DNA from: Desmodesmus armatus
Lineage: Eukaryota > Chlorophyta > Chlorophyceae > Sphaeropleales > Scenedesmaceae
Assembly: GCA_007449985.2 (NCBI GenBank)
Contig: VIIQ02000353.1
Coordinates: forward strand, 1-64,000
Length of the DNA stretch: 64,000 nt
Reading direction: 5' to 3'
The translations under genes and the position numbers were made by a program. Below, piece after piece: positions 54,655-64,000 of this stretch (its first letter is position 1; every line of letters begins with the position of its first letter). The notes under the pieces are model-generated. The model was not told where the DNA came from and did not search any database. It worked only from the letters and a program-made list of their open reading frames with translations.

Positions 54655-54960
54655 GCCCTTTCGCGGCGTAAACATTTTTACAAACCAGTAATTCTGCGTA
54701 AGAGTTTGCGCAAACCTTCACTGGCGGGCGTAAAACGCTGGTAAAAGTGCTTCAACTTTACCGGTTTACCTTGATGTAAAGAGGCCAAGTAAACTGCAAA
54801 AAAGGCAAGTAAACTGCGCTTTACGCACGTAAGACCTGCGTTCTGCGGTAATATTCAGTAAATATCGTTTACATGTTTACATGTAAACATGTAAACCCTG
54901 TCCAGCCACAGTTTACTTGAATGCTGTAAAAGTGCCCGTAAACCTGCATGTTTACATTAC
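54655..54960. repeat. Subterminal GTAAAC/TTTAC repeat region of the CACTA element (left)
   Basis: About nineteen GTAAA or TTTAC pentamers occur in 300 bp, in both orientations, including the palindromic block GTTTACATGTTTACATGTAA at about 54867-54900. A matching but sparser region lies at 57330-57490 at the right end. In characterised CACTA elements such repeats bind the TnpA-type protein. Confidence 0.8.
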
Positions 54961-55584
54961 ATTACATCTGATCTTACACCACAGTTACCAGCAACTGCGC
55001 AACATTGGCTGCCGTAACTCTCTATCTGTACTGCCATATGCGATCCCCTGTGTTGATGCTGTTCAGCATGCAGCACCACTACATGTTGCTGACATCTAAG
55101 AGAACGGCGGGCTTTGCCAGGAGCCACAAGCAGCTGCAGGTGTCCACGGTGCAGCCTGCATGCTAGCAGCAGTGCAGCCACTGGCGGCATGCTTGCACCC
55201 CTGCAGCTGTACTACTGTTGCATCAACTCCAAGAAACAACCCCCATAGCCTTTGATTGCACACTGTATGCGTTACCCTCTTAACATGTAGACCTGCAACA
55301 CCCGCAACTACGCAGCACCCCACAGGGCACACACAAACACCCACCATGCTGTGCTCATGTGCAGAGCCAACCCAAACAACAAGGTAGCCATCTACACATG
55401 CATGGCAAGCATGAACACGGCGAGCATGTTCTTTGAAAGCACGCCACATCCCTTGATGTGCACATCTCCTGGCGTTCTGGTGCTTGCTTGCAACAGACCC
55501 GGCGTACAACACAACCGCAGCCAAACCCAACCACACACACAACATCAAGCACTGTCATGCCACGATCACCTGGATGCCCCCTCA

Positions 55585-55655
55585 ACATTAGGGCGGACAA
55601 CACTGCCGCAATCAAATGCATACAACACAACCTCCCTGCGCTCAGCTAGTGCCAT
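55585..55655 (+). other. Possible Ty1/copia RNase H-like fragment inside the CACTA element
   Basis: The translation IRADNTAAIKCIQHN resembles the (C/A)DN-x-(A/S)AI-K motif of copia-type RNase H. It is only about 20 residues, preceded and followed by unrelated frames, so it may be chance. Confidence 0.2.
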
Positions 55656-57725
55656 AGCTGTGCGTCGTCTTGTGTAAGCTGATGCCGCAGCCTTGCCCGC
55701 TCAAAGACCTGCAGCCACATAGCACACCGCATGTCTCAGCATCTCATCTCCTGACCAAGAGTGTGATCAAGCGTGCTGGCCAGTCAGAATCAGTACCGCT
55801 GAGTAAATGCTCAGCCAAAAATGCCTCAGCCTGACTAGTGCAACGATACTGCTATGCCATAGCAGCGCAAAGAACACGGCAGCAAGATCAAGGCAGCTCA
55901 AGGCTGGGGTGACATGACTTGCCACGATATTGGCATACCAACAGGTATACAGCACAAGACTTACACAGTGTTGTTCCGCAAATGACGGCCATGCAAGTGG
56001 CGGCAGACCGGCCGGTAGCTGGACCTTCAGCAGCCCAGCGCTAGCAAGTAGCCAGAAGACCTGCAGAGACACAGTTGCAAGGATGGGTTGGTTGAAGTTG
56101 TGACTTGCACAGAGCACCGCGGTGTGAAACCAGCTGCAACACTCTCAAGATGCTGTCTCTGCCAGGATTGAACTAATTTCTCTGGATGGTTTCACCACTT
56201 TTAGCCACATCAGGCAGCAGTCGCTCAGCGCCCTGCCAACAACTGCAGACGAACCATACTCCCAAGCTGTTGCCATACCGCAGGCACATGGCTTGCTGTC
56301 AGGGCTGCCACTTACCATGATGAGTGCTATTGGAGGGGCAACGCAGAACGGTGTCGGTGGCATCTTGGCAGACAGCACCTCGCTCAGCCGATGTAGCTGA
56401 ACATCCTGGATACGAGCATCTCAGCCCAAGTACAGAACCTGCAGACACCAGAAACGACGGCAGTGAGGTAAAGTGGCACTGTGCAGTACGTGGAAGCAAA
56501 CACAGGTGTCACATGTATCCATGGCAATGCATGCCACTTGCTGCTGCCCACAGGCGCTTGCTCCCCCAGCCTGGATCACCTCTCAGTACTGCTGCTGTAC
56601 CACCTCTCAGTGCTGCTGCTGTGTTACAGCAGCACGCTCAAACATGGTGAAGGCTGCAGTCAGAGGCACTGTACAGCAATTGACGTCGCTCTGACTGTCA
56701 CCAGTCCCCTTGGCAATAGCAACCAAGAACACCCTTGAATGCATGTGATCTCATCGCAGCTCAAACAGAATGCCACCCCTTAACTGAACACATTCATGGA
56801 GAGCCCAACCTCACCTGCAGGCTGTGGTGAAGCGGGTTGCCTGTGGGGATGCAACTGCTGCTGCTCATGAGTGCTTGCAGCACTGCCCAGCCATTGGTCG
56901 AAGGGCTGCACACAGGCCAACAACGTATGCCCTTCAGTATATTCAACATGAGATGCACCGGCAGAGACCGCCACGGGCACAGGCAGACAGTGGACCTTAC
57001 CCAACCACCTGCCAGATCACATCACGTCTGTATGTCTGCTGAAGACGCCAGCCGTCGCCTGCCTGCCTCAGACAAGAACTGACGATGTATGTAAGCGTTC
57101 CAAGCACTTGATCATTGATCCTGAGCTTAGGTACGCTGAGCTTCTGTCTGCTGCAGCACAGCGGTCTGCAGGCGCGTATCGATCGATGGAGGCTTCCATG
57201 GAACGTCAGCTTGGCTTGACAACTACGCTGCATAAGCTAGTCTGCGGTATATGCAGCGGCGCCCTCTTTAGTCACTGCAACGGTCATGCCGTTGGGAGTT
57301 ACGCGAGTTGTAATGTTTGTTTCTGTAGCTTTACCACTTTATTACAGGCAATTACTGTTGTAAAGATGGTTTACTTCAGCTCTTACGGTCTTACAAGCAG
57401 ATTACGCTGGCTTTACAGTTTTTCCTCCAGGTGGTTGGTGTTTACAATGTAAACAATGTAAATGAGCGGTGTAATTGCAAGTTTACAGCGCCGTATAAGA
57501 GGTCGGTTTTCCGTAGTGCTGTCACGTTGGTCAATTGTCAGTCTGAGTCTGACTGACACCTTCTGTGCTCCTAGTCACGAATCGTGGTATACCATGCATC
57601 ACATGTCACCCAACCGAGCTTCTTCGTCAAGGTTGCAAAAAGTTGAGATCGATCAAAATTCCGCAACTGCTGCAGCTGCCATCACCCTCTCCTGCACGTA
57701 CTTGTTATCCGCTTAAGTCGTCAGC

Positions 57726-59587
57726 ATGGACACGTGTCTGTCAAATGAGGACGCTGCAGAATCCCTGCTGCAGCTGCCTGACCCCTGCCTGGTGGCGGTG
57801 CTGCGCTGCTGTGGCGATCTTGCCAGCATCTGCAGCGCTGCCAGGACCCACAGCAGGCTGCATCAGGCAGCTGTGGAGGCATTCAACAGCATCTCGCTGA
57901 GTACAGACAACCAGCATAGGCTAGACAGTCTGCTGCTCTACAAGCACGGGCAGCAAGTGATCAGCATAAGCCTTAGGGGTGGACTTGCCGTCACCCTTCG
58001 CCAGCTGCTGCCAAACTTATCGGAACTCGGCAGCCTGGAAATCGGCAGCATGAGCCTACAGCTGCAGCCTGGTGGCGGCCATCCTGGTGTGCTGGGTGCG
58101 CCCCTCCCTCTCAAGCAGATGCGGCTGAATAGCTGCAGGTTGCTTGATGGGAATGAGGGGTTGGCAGCGGCACTGTTGCTGCTGCCTGGGTTGGAGCACC
58201 TCAGTATCAGCTGCTGTTTCAGCAGCAACAGGCAGGGGCAGCAGAAGCTGACGATCTCAGGTGACATAGTGTCTCAGCTGCAGCAGCTGACATACCTCGA
58301 GATTGCAGGGGTGTACCTGGGGGGCCCTTTTGGCGGCACTGATGAGAACTTGCAGCACCTGTCAGCGTTGACCCGGCTGGTGGACTTGCAGCTGAAGCCA
58401 GCAAACCACTTCTGCAGCATTACTGTCAGTGCGCAGCTAGGGCCACAGCAGCTGACGCGGCTGGTGCTGGCAGGCTGCATGCAGGTTGATCCTGCTGCTC
58501 TGGCCGGCAGGACGCTGCTGCAGCACTTTGACATGGAGTGCCCCAGAGTGCTGAACAATGCAGCAGGGCAAGCAGCGCTGCTGTTGCAGGTGGAGCAGCT
58601 GCAGCAGCTGACATATCTGAGGCTTGCCGGCATCTCAGTCAATGACACATTGTGCCCGCCAGCAGCAGCCTTCTCAGCCCTCACAACCATCACCAAGCTG
58701 CAGCACCTAGACATCAGTGACAGCTGCTTGCCAGCAGGTGTGTGGCAGCACATGCTCCCTGCCGGCGGGCGGCTGCCGCACTTGCAGCATCTGAACATCT
58801 CAGATGTGCAGCACCCTGAAGGCCGTGCAACAGCCCCTGACGGCACCCGCCTTGTCAGCTGCTGCCCTGAGCTACAGTCCCTTGACCTGCGGGGCTTGCA
58901 GTACAGCAGGGGGCTGCTGGCTGGGCTGCAGGGGCTGAGCAGCCTGACTGCGCTGCACCTGCAGCCTACATGTGACTCTGAAGAGCCTATGGAGGGGGTG
59001 TGTCAGCTCACAGGGCTGAGGCAGCTGTTTCTTCAAGACCTGGGTACGGGTGGCAGGCCTTTCCGTATGCTACGTGCCTTACGGGGAGGCCCCTCTGCAT
59101 CAGAGAGGCTCTCTGATGCCGCAGAGGGGCTGCTGCTGCTGCTGACTCAGCTGCGGCAGCTGACCAGTCTTCGCTTTGAAGGCCGAGCCAGCGATGCTTT
59201 TGACAAGGCGTGGATAACGTTCCAAAGCAAGGTCAGTACGCTTGTTGCCATCAACGGGTTTGTTCAAGTGCAGTGGGCAGCTGTGTGTTGCGTTGTCGCT
59301 TCAACATCATGAGTGTGCGCATGTGCCCGTGCTAAAGCTTGCAGACTTGTAGAAGGCTTACGATGTGCATCTGTTGGCAGGTCACATAGAAGCATTGCTG
59401 CCTCACTTGTACTGCCTTGTTGCTTTCAGGTAACTATAACATTCTAGTGGTAACCGCTGTGTTAGCAACCCCTCATCATGCTACTGGTGCTGCCTGTTCA
59501 TGGTGCATTTTGGCGGTTGCGCAGGAGGATTGTGATGAGCCCGTGTGGCGCCAGGTGCAGCGCCACTTGGAGCACATGGCAGAGTGA
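57726..59587 (+). CDS. F-box/LRR protein, paralogue 3 of 4
   Basis: Exon 1 57726-59231 (MDTCLSNEDAAESLLQLPDP...) and exon 2 59525-59587 (EDCDEPVWRQVQRHLEHMAE, TGA), 522 residues. The donor is AAG|GTCAGT and the acceptor TTGCGCAG. The F-box LLQLPDPCLVAVLRCCGDL is followed by ICSAARTHSRLHQAAVEAFN and the same LRR series as paralogue 1, with a closely similar PGGGHPGVLGAPLPLKQ insert shared with paralogue 4. The frame is intact. It begins only about 205 bp beyond the right end of the CACTA element, so the transposon may sit in or displace its promoter. Confidence 0.85.
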
Positions 59588-60558
59588 CAGGGTACGCTGA
59601 TCAGCTGCCAGCTGCCGAACCAGCCCTGGCAGAGCGATGGGCAAGGCAATGCAGCTGGGTGCATGCTGTTAAAGCATGGTCGTGCGGGTTGTAGACGCAA
59701 TTGCAGTGTGGCTTTTGGGTGTTGGTCGCATGCCCTTCTCTGTGCATCTGCATCAGATGGTCAGGGGTCAGTCAAGTATGGGCATGGTCACATGTGAGGT
59801 CACTTGGTGTTACCACGTTTCCACGGCCCCCAACTACATGGCTCGATGTGGTGCATTTGCTGACCAAGCGTTGCTGGGCATAAGTATGATTGTGTGCATG
59901 TTTTGCTCTCTTTGGCCGCTTGCACATCACACACGCTGTGCCACCGTCCTGGGCGTAGAAGGTACAGTGCTCGATCAAGCCTGGTTGGCAGCCTGGCATG
60001 GCATGGCCATGGGCAGCATGGGCAGGATTGCATGCTGATTGTGGTATGGTGTGCCTAGCTGGCCTGCTGTACATGCAGCTATGATGTTATCAACGTAATA
60101 TTCATATAATATTATCATATGTTGGCACAAACATTTGCATTGCACTGGCATTGCAAATGCCTGCAACACCACTGGTGAGATGATCTCGGATGCGTCTGCT
60201 TTCGCACTGTCATTACCACATTGAACAAATCAAGTGACAGTCAGGCGGGGAAATCCAATGGTCAGTGCCAACCCCTCTCTCTCCTGTAACCAACCCTCCT
60301 GGGTGGGAGACACTGTCTCAGACACAGCTGTGCAGATGAGTCACGTTGAGTCAATGCATGTCACTGCCATGAAGCGGGGCCCTGCTTAACTATTTAGCCT
60401 GACGAGTGCACTAGCTCGTGAGTAAGTTCTCGTTTTTCCTCACCTGTGACTTCTACGAATTTCTTCGTCTCGGTGTTTCTGAGATCGTTCAATCCTTGGA
60501 TCAGCTGTTGTATCCGCCATCCCCTGAACGTGCATTATCTTGGCGTACAGATCCTGAA
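59588..60558. other. Gap between F-box paralogues 3 and 4
   Basis: No gene was recognised. The 60418-60558 part is open in frame with paralogue 4 (SKFSFFLTCDFYEFLRLGVS) but has no ATG, so it may be leader or a first coding exon using an upstream start. An AT-rich patch ATATAATATTATCATATG lies near 60105-60122. Confidence 0.4.
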
Positions 60559-61938
60559 ATGTCCCTTGATCATTCAGATCAGAGCGATGCAACGTCCCTC
60601 CTGCAGCTGCCAGACCCATGCCTGGTGGCGGTGCTGCGCTGCTGTGCTGACCAACGCAGCGTGTGCAGCGCCGCCAGGGCCCACAGCAGGTTGTACCAGG
60701 CAGCAGCAGAGGCACTCAGCTTCATCCTGTTGCGTACAGACAAGCAGCAGACGGTTGATGGGCTGCAGCTCTATAAGCACGGCCAGCATGTGAACCACAT
60801 CGCCATCGTGGGTGATGTCAGCTGTTGCCTTCGCCAGCTGTTGCCAAACCTGACCAAGATCAGCCGGCTGTACCTGGGCTTCATGCCCCTGCAGCTGCAG
60901 CCCGGTGGCGGCCATCCTGGTGTCCTGGGTGCGCCGCTCCCTCTGAAGCAACTGCGGCTTCATGACTGCAGGCTGCTTGATGGGAGGGCGGGGCTGGCAG
61001 CAGCACTGTTGCTGCTGCCTGGGTTGAACAACCTCAGCATCACGTCCAGTGTTGACGCTGTGGGGCGACCGCTGGCCATTTCAGGTGACCGTCTGTTGCA
61101 GCTGCCGCAGCTGACTCACCTAGACCTTGTAGGTGTGTTGATAGGGGACCCCCCTCAGCGGTACGTTGACCTGCACCAACTGTCAGCTTTGACAGGGCTG
61201 GCTCACCTGTGTCTCTCACTGAGAAACAACTGCAGAGTAAATGCCCGCGCACTATCAGCTGCACGTCACCTCACACGACTGCAGCTCGAAGACAACTCGG
61301 CGTTTGCCGACACCTGGATTGAACCAGTTGCCTTGGCAAATAAGACCAAACTGCAACACCTACACCTGAGTGGCCATCCAATGCTTGACAGTGCTACAGA
61401 GGTAGTGCAGCTGATGTCGCAGCTGCAGCATCTGCAGCAGTTGACATACCTGATACTGACCCCACAGCTCAACATGGACAGTGTGTGCCCGTCAGCAACA
61501 GCATATTCTGCCCTGACAACCAGCAGCAAGCTGCAACACCTAGACATCAGCAGGTTGCGCCTGCCGGCAGACGTGTGGCAGCACGTATTCCCTACCGGCA
61601 GGAGGCTTCCCAGCCTGCGGAAGTTGAACGTCTCCTACGCTAGGCACCCGACAGGTCCTGCAGCAGCACCTGAGGGCACACGGCTTGTCAGCTGCTGCCC
61701 AGGGCTGCAGGACCTGGGCATGAGCGGCCTACAATACACAGCCGAAGGAGTCGCCTCACTGCAAGGGCTGAGCAGCTTGACGACGTTGCATGTGTGGGGT
61801 GCTGATGAATCAGTACAGGGGTTGGAGGGTCTTAGTCAGCTGACAGAGCTGCGGCGGCTGAGGATGGTCAGTGCCTCCACCGCTGCAAAGAAGCTGCTGC
61901 TGCCGTTGACACAGTTGCAGCGCGTGATCACCTTCTAG
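60559..61938 (+). CDS. F-box/LRR protein, paralogue 4 of 4, lacking the PVW exon
   Basis: ATG 60559 (MSLDHSDQSDATSLLQLPDP) to TAG 61938, 459 residues. The F-box LLQLPDPCLVAVLRCCADQ, RSVCSAARAHSRLYQAAAEA and the LRR series (LTHLDLVGVLIG, LTGLAHLCLSLR, SKLQHLDISRLRL, LQGLSSLTTLHV) align with paralogues 1 and 3. It ends at LLLPLTQLQRVITF, just where the others continue into the exon-1 donor, and no PVW-type second exon was found downstream. The 3' part has been lost or replaced by an early stop. The open frame extends upstream to 60418 without an ATG. Confidence 0.82.
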   Translation: MSLDHSDQSDATSLLQLPDPCLVAVLRCCADQRSVCSAARAHSRLYQAAAEALSFILLRTDKQQTVDGLQLYKHGQHVNHIAIVGDVSCCLRQLLPNLTKISRLYLGFMPLQLQPGGGHPGVLGAPLPLKQLRLHDCRLLDGRAGLAAALLLLPGLNNLSITSSVDAVGRPLAISGDRLLQLPQLTHLDLVGVLIGDPPQRYVDLHQLSALTGLAHLCLSLRNNCRVNARALSAARHLTRLQLEDNSAFADTWIEPVALANKTKLQHLHLSGHPMLDSATEVVQLMSQLQHLQQLTYLILTPQLNMDSVCPSATAYSALTTSSKLQHLDISRLRLPADVWQHVFPTGRRLPSLRKLNVSYARHPTGPAAAPEGTRLVSCCPGLQDLGMSGLQYTAEGVASLQGLSSLTTLHVWGADESVQGLEGLSQLTELRRLRMVSASTAAKKLLLPLTQLQRVITF

Positions 61939-64000
61939 GGAGGCCCGGTTGGGGGATCGCCACACGCTTTGTCAAGGTTAGGTAGGTGTCATATGTCACA
62001 TATGATGTGACATGATCTTATGGCAGAAATATGCAGAATCACTCACAAAGCCTACTTGTTCTCGCATGGCGCTGTTGCTGAAGCTTGCATTGCCATCTAG
62101 GCATGTTGGCTGTGTGGATCAACGTGTTTGTTCATTTCAGCAGGTTACTCACTTGCTGTTCTCTCTTATGCACGACGCTGGTGCAGCACCGCGGGGGGCA
62201 CCGCCTATGAGCTGGGAAAAATGTGTCGAGGGATCTGCAGGCCTTGGGGCAGCCAACGAACATGCACGACCTTACGGATGCATGTGCGTTGCGCGGTTCT
62301 TGGCGGAGCATGCTCTACAGACTGACACACCCACGCGCTAATGGGGTGCCTTTCAGGCGACCACTCAATGCCACACGCCACAGCAGCAGGATGCGGCAGC
62401 GCGCTGAGACCCTGCCGTTCCAGGCAGCATGGTCTGCAACTGGACCAGGGGTCATGTCCAACTGAGTTGCTTGTATAGTATATGTACAACATGCTACCTA
62501 TGTTGGTTCTTTTTCTTGTGCTGTTGGCTTTGAGGGCCGTAAATGGCCCAGGCTTTCTAGTGTCCTAGGTCACTGGTCGCCTGGTGGTGTATTGCTTGTC
62601 TTGCACCAAGGTCGAATCGCTGCTAGCAGCATGCTGCGCGATGAAACTGGCTGGAAACACGTGTAATGATGATGACTCACTTGCTCCCTCCACTGGCCGG
62701 CTATCACACAGCTTGGTACCGACTCAGCCATCGCCCCTGTGATTTTTCCTGATTGTGTGTCCCTCTGCTGCTGTGCAGGCCCTTGGCAACAAATGTGTGT
62801 GTGGAGCCAGGTGCTAGGGCACCATCAGGGGGACGCTGGGCATGAGTGGTTCGACAAGCACGTGCATAAGTCGATGTGACAAGAGCCTATATGTTGAGGC
62901 TTTGCAATAGTTGGGGAACAGGCTGCCACAAGGCGGTGATGTCGACTGCACATGCCGAGTGTGCTGTGGCTGTCGGCTGTTGGGAGCAAAGTTATGCCAG
63001 TTGTGAACTCAACATGGGTGCTGTCTTATGCTTTGAACGGTGCGTTTGTGATTGGCACAGTTCAGTTGGTGGCACTGTGTATACCCATGGCATGTGTGAA
63101 TGTCACACGGTGTTGCTGTTGACCATTCGATCAGATGCGGCCATGGTGTTGCTGGTATCAGATGCCATGGCTTGTGTAACGATACATCCGCTTCACTTGC
63201 CTCTTTCTGCATGTTAACACAAAGGAGTTGCTGCTGAGCATGCATGGTATTATGGCGGCCAGTCAAAGCTCAGTTCAGCTTAGTGTGGGGTTGTGAGCGA
63301 CCACATCAACATGTTGCATGTTTGGCACACGTCCCACAGCTTCCTTGATACCTTTCACATTGGCATTACTTGAATTGCACAGACCTGCAGCGGACAGGAT
63401 TCATGCATAACACAGCCTTGCGACGCAATGGGCACAGTTTGAAACTGCACAAGGCAGGAGCCGGCACACTCGAAAGTGCCGCAAGTGCCATCCAAAATCA
63501 ACGCGGCCAGACAAGCTTCACACATCATGAATTACCAGACGGATACGCAATGCGCTGCAACACTCTCAATGATTTGACAGCCCAGCCCAGCAGGGCAGCA
63601 AGCCAGATAACATGCCGCTCTCATGCGCTCGTCAGCCAAGCTGAACCCACCATTATGCAGTTTGAAGCCATGCAAGTGACTCTCCCCAATGTGATGAGGG
63701 ACTTGGGTCAAACGACACTGCAATCGGCTAAGATACTTTCAGCAGACTGTCACCAACCACTTTTCAACCGAATTGCTGGACCTACTCTGGAATGCATCCA
63801 AGACGCGGTTGTGCACCAAACCACATGCAACATACACTATGCGCAGCTTGAAAGCAGCATACCATTAACCTCGGCAGCAGCTCACAAGCATGACTGACCT
63901 GTCGCCCCTTGACCTGACTAGCTGCTGCTGGTGATGTGAACGCTCACAAACGAACCAACAGCCCGTACAGGCTGCACGTCAGATGCAAGCTGGGTGCCCA
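61939..64000. other. Region right of the F-box cluster
   Basis: No gene was recognised with confidence. A 175-codon plus-strand open frame at 63370-63897 (MNCTDLQRTGFMHNTALRRN...) has balanced composition but no recognisable domain; it could be a small gene or chance. No repeat array comparable to those elsewhere was seen. Confidence 0.4.

Larger units (their letters stand above)
54638..57518. mobile_element. CACTA (EnSpm-type) DNA transposon, probably non-autonomous, 2881 bp
   Basis: The left end is CACTACGGGAAAAC at 54638. The right end is GTTTTCCGTAGTG at 57506-57518. These are inverted repeats of 13 bases with one indel and begin with the diagnostic CACTA. The 3-bp sequence CTG flanks both ends (54635-54637 and 57519-57521), as expected for the 3-bp target duplication of this superfamily. 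Subterminal regions (about 54655-54960 and 57330-57490) are dense in GTAAA/TTTAC motifs in both orientations, about 19 at the left and 8 or more at the right, typical of transposase-binding subterminal repeats. Inside, no DDE transposase was recognised. Short frames are a plus-strand stretch at about 56150-56400 (ARIELISLDGFTTFSHIRQQ) and a fragment at about 55585-55650 (IRADNTAAIKCIQHN). It sits between F-box paralogues 2 and 3. Confidence 0.9.

Noticed and set aside
55096..55548. 150-codon minus-strand frame inside the CACTA element as a transposase
   Set aside because: No DDE or zinc-finger motif, Cys/Val-rich composition without a recognisable fold, and no frame continuity.

Overview
The window looks like nuclear DNA of a chlorophyte green alga, most likely chlorophycean (a Scenedesmaceae- or Haematococcus-like genome; no closer call is possible from sequence alone). 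The reasons are spliced genes with GTGAGT-type donors and CTGCAG-type acceptors, heavy CAG/GCA/AGC triplet runs inside coding regions, a Ser-Pro-Pro hinge of the kind found in volvocalean cell-wall proteins, an OPR-like repeat protein, and a paralogous F-box/LRR family. Very long G or C homopolymers are scattered through introns.

Layout, left to right. A poly-G minisatellite (1-545) lies beyond the last visible exon of a minus-strand ZC3H15/Tma46-like CCCH zinc-finger gene (595-4584). On the plus strand follow a receptor-like-type protein kinase (4946-7875), a large MFS transporter of the ZIF-like type (9030-14652), an intronless Gln-rich protein (15646-19857) and an ankyrin-repeat gene (20642-22666). 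On the minus strand follow a secreted CAP / SPPP-hinge / bulb-lectin protein (24569-28400), a YMR102C-like WD40 protein (30669-34440, 5' end not found), an OPR-like helical-repeat gene (36725-39310), an RNA polymerase I RPA43-like subunit with a Lys-rich tail (40212-45207) and an unidentified coiled-coil gene (45855-47410, 5' incomplete). The right quarter holds four plus-strand F-box/LRR paralogues (48578-61938), with a 2.9-kb CACTA DNA transposon (54638-57518) between the second and third.

The most striking property cuts across genes. In six of the spliced genes one or more exon edges, with their splice site and nearby G/C-rich or homopolymer sequence, are repeated in tandem as diverged partial copies (two to seven copies, period about 50-270 bp). 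Fifteen or more such exon-edge arrays are visible, and they fill much of the intron space. A second pattern is many single-base gaps in otherwise perfectly conserved coding sequence. These often fall in short G/C runs and in places look more like consensus errors than gene decay.

Apart from the F-box cluster the genes are functionally unrelated (translation/GTPase regulation, signalling, transport, extracellular matrix or defence, Pol I transcription, organelle RNA). No tRNA, rRNA, CRISPR or operon structure was recognised.
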